From Salvelinus alpinus (taxonomy: Eukaryota; Chordata; Actinopteri; Salmoniformes; Salmonidae), in NCBI RefSeq assembly GCF_045679555.1, contig NC_092096.1, positions 27,474,364 through 27,538,363 on the forward strand: DNA of 64,000 nt, given 5' to 3'. How positions within the stretch are numbered: position 1 is the first letter of the stretch; every line of letters begins with the position of its first letter. Under the pieces are notes generated by a model. That model saw only the letters and a list, made by a program, of their open reading frames with translations. It made no database searches and was not told the origin of the DNA. Shown piece by piece: positions 1 to 29,457 of this stretch. A program made the position numbers and the translations under genes.

Positions 1-1032
1 GTGAGTCAGTTTCCAGCCCTGCTCTGTTCTAATCAAGAGGACTGAGATGAGGATTGAGGCTGAAGGGAGTCTGGGCTTGACGGAGGCAACAGCCTCGCAG
101 TGTCATGGCAAGCTGGCGTGGAAACAGTGTGATTTTATACGGGAAGAGGGTGGGACAGTGACAAAGAAGGGAAGAAGCGGGGGAGAGACGAGGGAGGGAG
201 GGAGGGAGAAAGAGAAGACTAAATGGAGAAAATGAGCAAGTAAGGGGAAGGGTAACGAGGGAGAGATTGAGAGACAGAAAGATAAAAGGAAGGGGGAGGG
301 AGAAATGTGAGAGATGGAGGGAGAATGCTGAGTAATGGAAAGAGAGGTGGAGACTGTGTTCGTTTAGCCCCGAGTGCTTTTCCAAACCATTTAGAGCTAT
401 GTTTAGGCCTATCTGTGTGCTGTGGAGCGAGGATAAGCCGACCTCGGGCAAAACCTTACACACGCAGAAAAAAGTAGATAATGGAACATTGAAGTTGACA
501 CCTCAGAGGATTAGGGGTCTCTACTGTCCAACCAAACATTATCCCTGGGGTTTGATAGTGAGAAGCTGTAAGTTGACAAAAAACTGAGACTTTTGTGACA
601 ACCCCTGATGATCCCAGTACAACACCTATATTAGTGATTACAGGTATAGAACCTTCCTTGATCCACTCAGTCATTTTTAAAGTCCTGCCTGAAGGTCAAA
701 AATAATGACCTGTTGACAGTTCTCTCCTCTTCTTTCCTCTCCCCATATCCCTCTGCCCCTCCTCTCTCACCATCCACCACTCCTCTTTCCCGTCCACCTT
801 TCCTTTCCATCCCCACTCCCCTCTCCTTTCCACTCACTCTCTTCCCCTCCATCATCCCCCCTCCATTCCTCTCCCCTCCACGCCCCTTTTCACACAAGGT
901 ATGATCTCAGTGTTTGTATTCGTGGCCCTCTACCCCGAGGCTTCATCCAAGACCTCCACACAGTGCCAAAGACCATGACCCACCCTTCTTTTTCTCTGTC
1001 TGACTCCCTTGTCCCCTCCTCCCCCTAGATAT

Positions 1033-1128
1033 GATTAAATGCATAGAGAAAGAATGAATAGAACTGGAGTCCCCATTCAAGTCAATGATTCCTCTGTTCT
1101 ATTCATTCTATTTCTATGCATTTAATCC
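1033..1128. repeat. short palindromic (fold-back) repeat
   Basis: The left arm GATTAAATGCATAGA continues into AAGAATGAATAGAAC; the right arm is its near-perfect reverse complement. Arms are about 35 bases with a loop of about 25 bases, suggesting a small MITE. Confidence 0.7.
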
Positions 1129-2001
1129 TATCCAATGGGCGAAATCCAGATAGATCACTTTTGAAAAACTGGCCCTGTATTTCAGTTGAACCTTTCCTGA
1201 CCCTACAAAATAGTAAGAAACTCGACCAGAATCTGAATCAAAGACAGTACAATGACAACCATTTAACATGTCGTTTAACTCAACAAGTAAAAATACCTTT
1301 TCAATGTTACCTGCTTTTGTATTTTGAGAATGGGTGTTTTTATGGTTCAGTTTGTTGGGTTGGTTTCTGAGTGATTTAAGACAGTCGTACTGATACCTTG
1401 GTCATGACCAATGTCTATGTGGGTGGCCCTTCTTTCCTTAGCTTGGAGAAGGATAATTGAGATGGGATACGGCTGGAATGCTGTACTTCCCATTAGAGAC
1501 AAAGTCTTACTAGCTAAAGTTCAGCCATTTTACCAGATCCCTTTGATCTGAGCCGTGCATGATAGGCTGAGTGGGAGAGAGAGAGAGAGAAAGAAAGAGT
1601 TAGAGAGAGAGAGAGCATCTGATGCTAGCATACATTGGGTGGAGGCTGAATGCAGGAAGGGCACAGCAGTCCTTTGTCGATGTTCCTTGTTCTATCATTC
1701 ATCAGATCTGCTTTCTGTTTCTACCCTCCATACAATCATTCATCAACGACCATATGCCCACACTCTGAGATCTCTGCAGCATGTGTTGTTGAAATAATTC
1801 AACCTTGTTGAGATAATTCATGGCTGTTGATACAGTGTAGTTCTTAGAGAGGTAGTCTGGATACGTCACCATTCATGTACGCTTTATGGAGCTAGTAGAA
1901 TTCATTGACTCTGGTCATCGTTGGTCTATATACCATTAACACTATGGCTTTAGATCAGTAGCTAGCATGAATTTTGCAATGCTTTGCCTGTCCCCGGGCC
2001 A

Positions 2002-2190
2002 TAAAGGGGCAATCCACAGTTGAAACAATAAGGGTACATAGTGTTTGTTTACATTGACTTTGTTTACAAACATTTGAGTTAACAAGCTGATATTTGGGGT
2101 TCTGATGAGGTACGCCAGTTGAGGTCAATGGGGCATTTCTAAGTTATGTTCTTCAAGAATCAATAGGTACATATCATTCAGTTATAAGTC
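2002..2190. repeat. degenerate MITE piece related to 16338-16634
   Basis: It shares TAAAGGGGCAATCCACAG, GTGTTTGTTTACATT and TTTACAAACATT, in order, with the TTAA-flanked element in dcn intron 2. The right end is unclear. Confidence 0.55.
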
Positions 2191-3399
2191 CTTGTTAAAT
2201 GTCCAGTATGCCTCCTTCAATGCATCCGTCTAGCTTTTCCCCGCCACACAGCGACCAATGAAAGGACTGGATGGGTGGAAGCAATGTTTCCTCCAATTAG
2301 CTTGAACTGATCCAGTTCCATCATTTCTGTAATGATGCTTGTGAAAACGTTTTATGAACCAAAGCTGCATAAAGCATTATGAATTTGTAGTGCCTTATCT
2401 ATCACACCCATAACACATTCATAACAGCTGTAGGCTGTTTACAACAACCTATATGTCTTCAAATGCATTCATTATGTCCTAGTCATATTTCTCTGTGTAC
2501 TCATCTCTGTACTGTAGAAAGTATTCTTGAAAGCTCTCCCTCTGTCTTGCAGTCCAAGCGACACAGAGCTCTAAAGTGCTCAGCTCCAACTGCACCTCAC
2601 AGGTCTGGGGCAGTAATCTGAACTATTTAAAGAGTATTAAATCCTTCACATTAGCCTTTGGACTAAAATAACACACACACCAGGGTGGTTAGGGTGACAT
2701 GTTAGTCAGACAGACCAACCCTGAGCCCAGCCGGAGGGGGAAATGATAGACCTGAAGTGGATGTGACACATGGAGGGTAAACCAGGGGATGGGGAGAACT
2801 AAGAACTAAGATCCCCCTCCTCTTCCTAGTAATTGGAACGGTCCCCTTGTCCCTTTTGGTTACGTGTAAATAAGTAAACCGACCCAATCAAGAGATGGGG
2901 GTGAAGGGGGAGGGTGGACTGAATGCTTGTGTGGGATTAAACAAAGGCAGAGGGGTAGTCGGCTGTGTTAAATTAGTTTGAATTTCACCAAAGTAAAGAA
3001 AGAGAGATAGAGGGAGAAAAATGGAAGAAAGAAAGTTCGTGAGAGAAAGGCAGAGAGTAGCGGGCGTTTTTGAACTGAGCCCTGGAGGACCTATCATTAC
3101 CAGATGGTACTGAATGGGAGCCTGCCAGCCTAGTCACTGCTTATTGCCTTAACTCTGCCTCTCTCTCTCCCTCCATTTCTCTCTCTCCCTCCTTTCTTCC
3201 CTCCACTCTCCTCTTCTTTTCTCCATCGCTCTGTGAATGTTCATTTTGAAATTTTCCTCTTTTCTCTCCCTCTATTTCCAGCTGTTTTTGGAGCGCGCTC
3301 TCTCTCTCTTTTGCTGGGGGAAGTTCTCTCCACCAAGTGTCTCAATTTAACAGGAGCTCCCTCCCTCTCTCTCTTCCTCTCTCAGCCCCTTCCTCCTCC

Positions 3400-3602
3400 C
3401 CTTCGGCCGAGACAGAGCACACCTGCTTGGTCTTGGCTGCGCGCGCTCTCAGTGCAATTATCGCTCGGCCCCTTGCAGCACAGTGCAGAAGGCTCACAGT
3501 GATTCAGCCTAAAGCCCCAACTGGATATTTGGAAGGAAGACCATCTGACCTCGGCGCACTCTAACTCTCTCGCTCTCTCTCCCACGCTTCTGAAGAGCAC
3601 AG
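3400..3602 (+). other. dcn: probable dcn non-coding exon 1 and promoter area
   Basis: A donor-like CACAG/GTAGGA junction lies at 3602/3603, preceded by a locally GC-rich stretch holding several CpGs (GCGCGCGCTC around 3437) and by long CT tracts. Vertebrate decorin has non-coding first exons with pyrimidine-rich promoters, and intron 2 of the transcript must start upstream of the acceptor at 14146. The left edge is arbitrary because no transcription start can be read from sequence alone. Another first exon elsewhere in the 10 kb is possible. Confidence 0.4.
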
Positions 3603-4049
3603 GTAGGATAACACACTGATAGATAGAGGGGATGGATATTGGGGGGAAACTCGGGAAAGACTGGATTACAGGCCTGGGGAGTGTGGGAAGAGAGGGGGAT
3701 TGTGAGGGGAATTGTTCAAAGGGATTTGGAATTGGGGTTATTGTGTTTCAGGGGTCCCAAACGTGCAGACTTGGTTAGTAAAATGGTGATGCTGTGCTTG
3801 TGGTTTGGGGTTTTCTAATGGCTTGGTAGGTTCTGTGATGTGGATGCTCTTTTGATGTTCCTTCATTCCTTAACTCTCTCGCCAGACTCTGTGTGCATTT
3901 TGTGGTTGAACTGGTCATGAACGGTTGTTCATTTCAATGCTTTTGCACATACATTCAATTAGAATGTACGACCAGAGTCATCCCAGGCATATCATGACAG
4001 TGATGCGTTTGTGCATGATATTGCAAATTTGTTTTGTGTGGGCGTAGGG

Positions 4050-4231
<182 letters not shown>

Positions 4232-5818
4232 CGCGCTCCCTCTAAACTAGATGTGTGGCCAGGTCTTAGTCTCACAACAGGACTGGCTTAGGGAGGAGAG
4301 ACCATAGCTAATCATTCCCATACCAGACCATGTGATAGCCTACAGAATGATGAAAACAGCACCAGCTATAGGGAGGGGGTGTGGTGCTACTGTTGATGCT
4401 AGCACTTCACTCCCATGCCAATCTATTAGAAAACCCTACCCTATTTATCCTAAAGAGGATACCATGTTATCTTTCCTTGACTTTATTGGTTTATCCCTTG
4501 GCTAGCGGTTTTTAGTTTTTTACCCCTCAAGGCACTTGAGCAAGTGAGCTGTTTTGTCAGTTAGTTGGCTTGTGGTTGTACATGTGGTTTTCCCTTCCAT
4601 CAAACTGTCCAGTGTGTTCGTTTATGGTTTTACATGCATTCAGAGTTGTTGTGGGCAGAGGAATAGAGAGAAAGAGAAGAGGTTTCTTTGATGTGAAGTC
4701 CCTGGAGAGTTTTCTCTCCTCTCTTGTCAGTAACTGGCCCTGGTGGAAAACCCATTAAGTTTACCAGTGTCCCTTTCTTCAGTTGTAGCACCTTAATGCA
4801 TTGCTTTCTCTCTGTTGTACTCTTCCTCTGGCACTTGGAGATCCTGCAAGTGAAATGAAAACACAACAACAACAAGGATGTCTTTGTATTGCCTCAAGCC
4901 ATTACAGTTCCCTTGCAGCAGTTCATCAGAATGAACCCATCCAGGGCATTTTAGACTAAGACTAATCGATCTGAAATGGTTTATTTAACTTGTTGTACTG
5001 CTGTTCTCTTTCACATCAACGTTAACGCACCGTTTCAGACCGCCTCATGACCACTCTGCTTTGATGGAAGCGCTGCAGACCCAAATCGCCCAGGGTAACC
5101 AAAATTAAAGGGAGGACCTGCTTTGAAGTCGAAGAAAAGGGAAAAGAAAAAGCAGTACCTGGAAACCCAAAGCCTTATTAATCCACTAACAGTACAACTT
5201 CCTCTATCACAGAGAGAAATGACTGATGGCTTCCCTGCAAGACACCGCAAAACTCCCAGCTAACTGCCAACATCCTCCAACACAGAGGGAGTTTTTTTTT
5301 TTACAGGGCTGAACTGGAGTTGGAGTACAGAGGGGAGAGGAAGGGATTATGAGTTGGAGGATGGACAGGACTTGTTTTCCTAGTCCACCCCTAGTGCTCT
5401 CCACAACCTCAACCTAAACATGTTGTGGCATGTTGATGGAGTCGTTGATGTTGAAGTCTCGTTTGTTTGAACTAACTTGTATAGTTTGGTTAGCTCTGTA
5501 TTAGAAAAGTAAAAGATGGGTCTTTAGAGGCCCCGCGTTGAGCCCAGGGGCCACGTTTTCCCGTCTGGACTCACTGTAACTGTCCAGGCCGAGAGAGAAC
5601 AATAAGCTGAAAGATGGACGTTAGCCACAAATTATTTTTTCCCTCATTGGAATAATATAAAGTTCCATTCTCCAGCAGTGCTCTGTCCAAAAAGCAAATT
5701 GTACTGCCAAAGGGTCGAAGAAAAAATGTCTTAATCTATGGGAGATGAAGGGAGAGGGAAAAGAGAGAGAAAATGAGAAAGAGAAAAATAGTAGGTTGGG
5801 CAGCAGAGTAGATGTTCA

Positions 5819-7157
5819 ATACAGGCTGTAGATAATACAGGCTGTAGATAATACAGGCTGTAGATAATACAGGCTGTAGATAATACAGGCTGTAGATAAT
5901 ACAGGTTGTAGATAATACAGGCTGTAGATAATACAGGCTGTAGATAATACAGGCTGTAGATAATACAGGCTGTAGATAATACAGGCTGTAGATAATACAG
6001 GCTGTAGATAATACAGGCTGTAGATAATACAGGTTGTAGATAATACAGGCTGTAGATAATACAGGCTGTAGATAATACAGGCTGTAGATAATACAGGTTG
6101 TAGATAATACAGGCTGTAGATAATACAGGCTGTAGATAATACAGGCTGTAGATAATACAGGCTGTAGATAATACAGGCTGTAGATAATACAGACTGTAGA
6201 TAATACATGTAGATAATACAGGCTGTAGATAATACAGGCTGTAGATAATACAGGCTGTAGATAATACAGGCTGTAGATAATACAGGCTGTAGATAATACA
6301 GGCTGTAGATAATACAGGCTGTAGATAATACAGACTGTAGATAATACAGGCTGTAGATAATACAGGCTGTAGATAATACAGGCTGTAGATAATACAGGCT
6401 GTAGATAATACAAGCTGTAGATAATACAGGCTGTAGATAATACAGGCTGTAGATAATACAGACTGTAGATAATACAGGCTGTAGATAATACAGGCTGTAG
6501 ATAATACAGGCTGTAGATAATACAAGCTGTAGATAATACAGGCTGTAGATAATACAGGCTGTAGATAATACAGGCTGTAGATAATACAGGCTGTAGATAA
6601 TACAAGCTGTAGATAATACAGGCTGTAGATAATACAGGCTGTAGATAATACAAGCTGTAGATAATACAGGCTGTAGATAATACAGGCTGTAGATAATACA
6701 GGCTGTAGATAATACAGGCTGTAGATAATACAGGCTGTAGATAATACATGTAGATAATACAGGTTGTAGATAATACAGGCTGTAGATAATACAGGTTGTA
6801 GATAATACAGGCTGTAGATAATACAGGCTGTAGATAATACATGTTGTAGATAATACAGGCTGTAGATAATACAGACTGTAGATAATACATGTAGATAATA
6901 CAGGCTGTAGATAATACAGGCTGTAGATAATACAGGCTGTAGATAATACATGTTGTAGATAATACAGGTTGTAGATAATACAGACTGTAGATAATACAGG
7001 CTGTAGATAATACAGGCTGTAGATAATACATGTAGATAATACAGGCTGTAGATAATACAGGCTGTAGATAATACAAGCTGTAGATAATACAGGCTGTAGA
7101 TAATACAGGCTGTAGATAATACAGGCTGTAGATAATACAGGCTGTAGATAATACAAG
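5819..7157. repeat. 16-bp minisatellite, about 84 copies
   Basis: The unit is ACAGGCTGTAGATAAT. Variants replace GGCTG by GGTTG, GACTG, AGCTG or TGTTG, and several units are 13 bases long (GGC missing, giving ACATGTAGATAAT). Because 16 is not a multiple of 3 and the unit lacks reverse-strand stops, all three minus frames stay open for 400-500 codons. These are not genes. Confidence 0.97.
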
Positions 7158-8109
7158 CATGGATATATAAATGTCAGCCATACAATACTTCTCAATGAAC
7201 GGTTCAAACGTGGTGTAACCATTCACTGGCTTTCTCCTACAATGGTCCAAAACAGCACAGACGCTTCAGGGCTTTCTGCAGTCTCTCAACGATATATGTG
7301 TTTTTATGACCCGATTTCTGAATATCTTTGGAGTTCTCCCAAAGAAATGCAATGCTCGCAGACGTTGGTCTTGCAACGGATCCAGAGAGAGTTTCTGGGT
7401 TTGGCGTGGGGAAATCACTCTGTTAGGGAACTATTGTGACCACTGAAGGGGTTAGTGATATAGGCATTTCCTGTTGACAAAGCGCTTGTATATTATCTGT
7501 AGTGCCCAATCTGCCCATCTGCCCAGTTACTTCTTGGATGGATCTCTGGTTTTCTCCCCATATAGATAAATTCTCTTGAACTCAGATGTCTTTGGAAATG
7601 TCTTTAGGGAAAAAACAATGACAAATGGAGACCCGTTAGTAGGATTTCAATATGGAAAGGCAGACGAATCACGCAGACAGACAAACTGGGTCTTGAGGAC
7701 TGGAAATGGTTCAAACTGTCTGGGTATCTGCGTCTGGTTGGGGAGGGGTTGACACGTTGAGTTGTTGATGGGTTTAAAGGGGGCACACATGTTTCAGACA
7801 TCTCGTAGCCTTGTAAATACATCCCATGCATTCGTTACTGACAGGCCCTCCGGAGACAGAAGGCTGAGACCCTGGTAAAGGGGAGTTGGAGTAGAATGGA
7901 GTCATGGAGGGTAGAGGTAATGGTAGGGGGTAGGAGGGTTGGAATTGTTGTCTTGAGATCTGTCTCCTGTCAGTCACTCAGACACAAAACAAGTCCAACA
8001 TACCGTCTCTGTCATCCTCTCGCAAATGCTGCACAAGTTTGGAAAGGTATGAGTATAGGTTGATGACCTACATACTGTACATGTGGCATGGATGGAATAC
8101 AACTGCATG

Positions 8110-8560
8110 GTGTCCAAGAGAGAGAGAGATGAGAGAGAGAGGGAGAGAGAGAGAGAGACAGAGAGAGAGACAGAGAGAGTTTGAGAGAGAGAGAGAGAGA
8201 GAGAGCGAGAGACAGAGGGGGAGAGAGAGAGAGCGAGAGAAAGACAGAGACAGAGGGAGAGAGAGAGAGAGACAGAGGGAGGGAGAGAGAGAGAGAATCA
8301 GAGCGAGAGAGATGGAGAGAGAGAGACAGAGAGAGACAGAGAGAGATGGAGAGAGAGAGACAGAGGGAGAAAGAGAGAGAGAAACAGAGAGAGGGAGAGA
8401 GAGAGAGATGGATGGAGGGAGAGAAAGAGCGACAGAGAGACAGAGGGAGAGAGAGAGAGAGAAATGGAGAGAGAGGTGTGGAGGGAGAGAAAGAGCGACA
8501 GAGAGACAGAGGGAGAGAGAGAGAGAGAAATGGAGAGAGAGGTGTGGAGGGAATAATGAG
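8110..8560. repeat. GAGA/GACA-rich low-complexity tract
   Basis: Imperfect GAGAGACA-type repeats. A longer internal duplication (AGGTGTGGAGGGA) recurs near 8476 and 8541. Open frames rich in Arg and Glu here are composition artefacts. Confidence 0.9.
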
Positions 8561-8877
8561 ACAGATATGTTACATGGTGTCTCTACTCTAATCTGCTTCC
8601 TGCCTGAGACTTGTCAGAAGTGTGTCCAGATTTTTAGAGAAAGTGGAGAGGGAGGGAAGGAGAGAGGGAGGGGGGTTGACAAGGCTGCTGCAACGAAAGG
8701 AAGTGTCAACCCCCACCCCTCCGCTCAGAGAGAAAGATCAGACTTGCTCTGACAAAACACAGCCCTCAGGCCTTACAGAGAATGAGAGGAGGAGGAGGAG
8801 GAATGAAAGGGAGAGGGTGTCTTTTGACTGCTCCTACCTTTCCACCTTTCGATTATTGAACACAGTCAGGCAGTCAG

Positions 8878-9073
<196 letters not shown>

Positions 9074-9707
9074 TTATGAAGACACACCTCCTTTTACACA
9101 TTTTATCGAGGACACAAACTTTGAAGGCTGGAAAATAACCACTAAAACTCTCTAGATTCAATTGGACCCCGTAATATGTGCCAATTTATAGTTGACCATC
9201 AAATCTTCTCCGGATAGACGTCATTGTGTCGCTATTTACGTGTTTGTTGTCAATGGTATCGCTAATCAATCTGGTTCTAGTAATCACGGTGATGTTGACC
9301 AGATGACACAAGTTGACTAACGTACGCTAATTGTCACCTCATTAAAAGACAAATAATTGATAGGTTAGGTCCGCTTGAGTGCATATGAACAGTATCTGGC
9401 CCTGTTGCCTTTGCTACTGTAACAAGCAGACAAAAAGATGGCTCTGAAGTGATTTTGGGGGGCATCAGCGGAACGGCACGAATGGTGAGAGAGTTCAACA
9501 AACGTGCCAATGTGCAAAAGCATATGGGTGTGCATTGCCCAGTACGTCAATGAGACTAACTCAACTTGAGTGGTAAACCACACTGTAATGTACCACACTA
9601 TACTGCCCATTCAAGTTCCCTAAGCCATCAAACAATATCCAGAACAATAATTCTTATCGATGTCAAGTACATGTTTTACTCTGCAGTATACACTAGTAAA
9701 ATAACCA

Positions 9708-10023
9708 CGATCAAATCAAATTTTATTAACCACATGCTTGGTAAACAACAGGTGTAGACTAACAGTGAAATGCTTACTTACTGGCTCTTCCCAACAATGC
9801 AGAGAGAGAGAAAATAGAGAAATAATAGAAAAGTAATCAAATGTATTAATAAAAATAATAATAAATACACAATGAGTAAGGATAACTTGGCTACATACAC
9901 GAGGTACCAGTACCAAGTCGATGTGCAGGGGTACGAGGTATTTGATGTAGATATGTACATATAACTAAGAATAAAGTGACAGATAATAAACAGTAGCAGC
10001 AGCGAATGTGATGAGACAAAAAA
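9708..10023 (-). mobile_element. LINE 3' end piece (L2/CR1-like), 5' truncated
   Basis: Read on the minus strand it ends in TTTGATTTGATC, the simple tail of this LINE type. The plus strand carries CAGTGAAATGCTTACTTACTGGC, shared with the copy at 18343. Only the 3' untranslated part remains. Confidence 0.75.
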
Positions 10024-10349
10024 GTAACTGCAAAAAGCTATTAGCTATTTAACCAACTATATCGAATGGTCCTTAGATCCCTGACAACTTCTTCCCGGAG
10101 ACTTTACCCTACAGCAGGGTCAACTACAACACTGTGTGGTCTAGATACCTAGACACTGACTGAACCCATGTAAGGCCTTCACTCACACACTTTGCATTGT
10201 GCACCTCAGCCCTCAAAGCCTTTCATATACAGCTGTCAACAAACAGTGTAAAGCCCTTTGGAATTAGTCATTAGAAGTGCACTGAGAACTCATTCAAAGG
10301 ATCCACCTAAACAAAACATCAATTAGAGAGAGAGAGAGCGAGAGAGAGA

Positions 10350-10547
<198 letters not shown>

Positions 10548-11632
10548 GCCTTGCTGGCCCAATAGACATTGCCAAGCAGTTGTCTGAAGACGGGAGATTG
10601 AGGAGAGAGAGGACCAGTTAAAGTGCTGACGGTGGCAGGTTTTTTCAAAGTGGTTTAGCAGAGGATCGGCTCTGTCGTGTCGTGGCGTGCCGTGGACACA
10701 GCCCTCTAGGTTCACACACAGACTTGCACTTCGAAGCATGTTTTTTTTAAGGCCGTCTGTGATCTAACCATTGGAGGCTCCAGATGCACCATGGGTGCCT
10801 CGCCAGATCAGTTCTTTATGCTTGTGAAGCTGTACCTCCACCCTCTCTCCTCTCCCCTCCTCTCTCCTGGATATCTTTGAGGAAACTACCGATGAAAGAG
10901 CCAATGCCTGGGGCTCAGTGGGACGTCTAATGGGATGTGTCTGCCTGCACAGGTTCAACCAAACTGTGACGAGCTCCCTTATGCATTACTGGTCTCGTGG
11001 CATCGCTCAGCCTCTCTAGAATACAGATTAGTTAGAGAATGGAAATGCATTCATTGCAGTTAGGCTACTGCACCTTACTACTAAATGGACTGGAATCAAG
11101 ATCTTGATTGACATGGTTTGCATGGTTTGCAAGCTTCAAACGTTTCCTTATTCACATTTTTCTCACAATTGTGTCAAATCCTTATCGTACTTTGCCTGTA
11201 CACATGAAATAAGCTAACCTAGACATGCATGTCAGTTTTGATCATTACTAGCACCACATTGGATGTGACGTTGTTGGGTTAGCATATTACCAACCAATCA
11301 GCAGGTAGTATTATACAGTTGTTGCTAATGTGCCAGTACAGGAGTTCATTAGCGGTCTTATAGTGTTTAATAAAAACATGACTGACAGATCTCCCTCTTC
11401 AAGGAGATTGGTATCTCTTCCCTCCTGCTCTGCTTTGTTTTAATACGTCTCAGGAATGTTTATTATCACCTAGAAATGGAAGGACACACAGGAGTCTGCT
11501 TTTAATATGAATTCCTCTGTGTGTGCGTGTGCATGTGTACGTGTGTGTGCCTGCCTGCATGTACCTCCAGCAATGGCTAACGTCCAAACACTGAGGAGAT
11601 CAGGATCAATGCTTAGGGGTCAAGGACTATAT

Positions 11633-11972
11633 GGGTCGTTCCACCAATTCAGTGCCTTTTGAGAAGCGTAACTTTTTTTTTTTTATGTGTGATTTCATCT
11701 TAAATCAGCCATAAATCTCCTTGTGACAGGGGGAATGGAAGTGTGTCGTGTGCAACAGGGAGTGGCAATCATAAAACAAAATCAATTGTTGTAACATTTC
11801 TAGCCTGTCTATCTATGGGTAACAGGGTTGACATGTTATGTGCACAGAGGGACATGTCAAAATGCAGAATCTTTGCACTTTAGCAAGTCTTTATCATATA
11901 AAAAATTGGATTTATTGAATTTTCATTTAATATAACAGGCTTTTAAAATGCACTATTTTCGTGGAATGACCC
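11633..11972. mobile_element. MITE-like element with GGGTCGTTCCAC ends
   Basis: The left end GGGTCGTTCCACCAA pairs with the right end TTTCGTGGAATGACCC as an imperfect terminal inverted repeat. The interior is non-coding. The target duplication is not clear. Confidence 0.6.
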
Positions 11973-12261
11973 TTATGCAAATCAGTACAGCATTCCTTCC
12001 TGCTATCTCTATTTGGTTTCCTGCTCTCAGACCAATGGAGGTTTAAAAAGACGAACCATCTTGGCAAGACAACTAACAGGGTATTCATTATGGATTCCCC
12101 TACATATTGACTTATAGATAAGTTAAACCTAGAGCCAAGATTTGCCCTGTTCAAAGAGATTGGACCAACATGTTCTTGTGCTCTACTGTTCAGCTAAGAT
12201 TGGATCTGTTTTATCTCTGAGTTTCAACACATTTCCGCATGGCACATGTTTCCAACTCAGA

Positions 12262-12500
12262 TTGGAAGGTTGTGAGTTCAATCCCTGGCTGAGTCATAAC
12301 AAAGACTAAAAACGGGGCCTGATTTGTCTCGCTTGGCACTCAGCATTAAGGAGATAGAATGGAGGTAAGGCTCTGTGATAGACTAGCATCTTGTCCAGGG
12401 GGTGTACTTGTACATCAAGCTGCCTCACGTTACAGATGATAGACTAGCAGCCTTTCCAGGGTTGTACCTCCTACATCAAGCTGCCTCACGTTACAGAAAC
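12262..12500 (+). mobile_element. tRNA-related SINE piece with internal tandem duplication
   Basis: GGTTGTGAGTTCAATCCCTG resembles a tRNA B box. The body then contains GATAGACTAGCATCTTGTCC and CATCAAGCTGCCTCACGTTA, and the stretch from GATAGACTAGC to GTTACAG occurs twice in tandem (about 12377-12436 and 12437-12496). I recall this body from salmonid SINEs; the family was not verified. Confidence 0.55.
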
Positions 12501-12966
12501 AGCAGATAGGCTCCTGCCCTATGAGTCGTTCCAGCTCGAATAAGCCAAGGCTCGTGCAAGGCTACTTAATAACATGTTTCCATAGGCTAAGGCTCAGTCC
12601 TCCATGGAAAATAGAAGTCAAAGTCACAGCATAACAAGTAAAATCCAATTGAATCCTTGTTTTCTTCGTCCACCCATATTAAGATGAGCAGAGGCATATG
12701 CCACACAGTTGGAACCCATTCCATTTCAATCCATCAACCCATCAATTTTGTCATACATTTTTTTTCATGAAATTGATCCCAGATACAGTATGCTCGGAGA
12801 ACTCTGTTCCCATTGAGTGCTGTAATGTAGCTCTGTCTGTCTGTGTGATGGCTGTGGGTTAGACCTATAATTACCCTGCGTGTTCAGAGAGAGCCGCCGT
12901 AAGGCCTGATCCTGTTCCCATTGACCTGACGCCACCCTAAGAACCGGACACATACACTCATACACT

Positions 12967-12986
12967 CATACACACACACACACACA

Positions 12987-13054
<68 letters not shown>
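12967..13054. repeat. (CA)n(GCAC)n(CA)n compound microsatellite
   Basis: About 13 tandem GCAC tetramers lie between CA runs. Confidence 0.95.
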
Positions 13055-13055
<1 letters not shown>

Positions 13056-14165
13056 TCACCTACCCAGCAATCTGTCTGTCATGCAAAGGTCCAGCAGACC
13101 CGCCTCTCTCTTTGGTCCCAAAGTAATTGAAGGGGCGGTGTGTAACCACAAACATCATGAGCCGAATAATAACACTGACCCTGAACCAGTTGGAGAGAAC
13201 TGAAAGTACAGTACAGTAATCGGGCTGTGTTTGTCTGGGCTTGGACTACTGGGTCAGTTTGACTGGACAGAGTGGGTTTTGTGTGACTGGACTGGCCAGA
13301 AGGCTTGAGTGGGTCAAAAATGGTGGGTCAAAAACTGGAATGGATGACCATTGCGGTCATGACTTGTCGGTCAGAGAAGAAGACTGGAAGACTTCTCACA
13401 GTATATGGCTGGTTTTCTATAGTCTTAGAGGGCCTTGAAATGGAGAGAGATAAACAAGGAAAACAGTATAAGTACAAATTACTTTCCTGTACAATTATAC
13501 AGTAATCAGTCATTGGTTTGACAAGATGTTTTTCACAAATCGTTACCATATATTGTTAATATGTATGCATACTTACTGTTTCTGCCCTGTGAAAGTGCAC
13601 ATACACTTGGTACAGCCTTGGTGGTTCCCCATTTTACAGATTGATACATTTCCCAATGTTCTTAGCTTTGCCCTGACCTCTCCTCTTTAACCTTTCTTAG
13701 GTAAATAGGCCATTCTCCCCTTTCTGACCTGTTACAAACCTAAGCAACTCCAGGTGCTTGGCCTTCTAGCCTATAGCCTCCTACCTCTGACCTTTACCCG
13801 CTCTCCTTTTCCCTCTCTCCCTGTCACCCCCACACACACCTCACAACCCTTTACTTGAATGAAAGGTTGGCCTCTTTCTATCCTTGCCCTCGTAGGGAAG
13901 GGATCACTGCCGCTACCTCGCTTTGGAACCCAGGTGCATGAGTTGATGAGCAAACTGAAGGAGACAGGAGAGTCAGCAACGCTTGGAGAACAATGGAATA
14001 CAATAAAACAGCTTCTTTATTGCTAAAAGTAGAACACCTTAATTAACCTCTCACCTCTGCCCCCATCCTTTACCACCCACCAATACCCATGCACCCCTCT
14101 ACAGTAGTTCTAACCTCTAAGCCATTACTTTTTCCCTCCCCCCTAGGCTCCCGGACAAAGGCACC

Positions 14166-29259
<15,094 letters not shown>

Positions 29260-29278
29260 AGAAAAAGTAGTCCACCCC

Positions 29279-29457
<179 letters not shown>

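Larger units (their letters stand above)
1..3300. other. upstream of dcn, no gene seen
   Basis: Purine-rich (190-350), pyrimidine-rich (720-890, 3160-3230) and unique-looking sequence. Short open frames here have no recognisable domains and low-complexity composition. A palindromic repeat (1033-1128) and a repeat related to the TTAA-flanked MITE (2002-2190) are listed separately. Confidence 0.6.

Noticed and set aside
5819-7157. CRISPR-like array
   Set aside because: Units are contiguous and have no unique spacers; this is a vertebrate minisatellite.
5731-7250. Three minus-strand open frames of 406-504 codons
   Set aside because: They are produced by the stop-free 16-bp minisatellite; peptide content is purely periodic with no domain.
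8039-8752. Arg/Glu-rich open frame of 237 codons
   Set aside because: Composition comes from GAGAGACA repeats.
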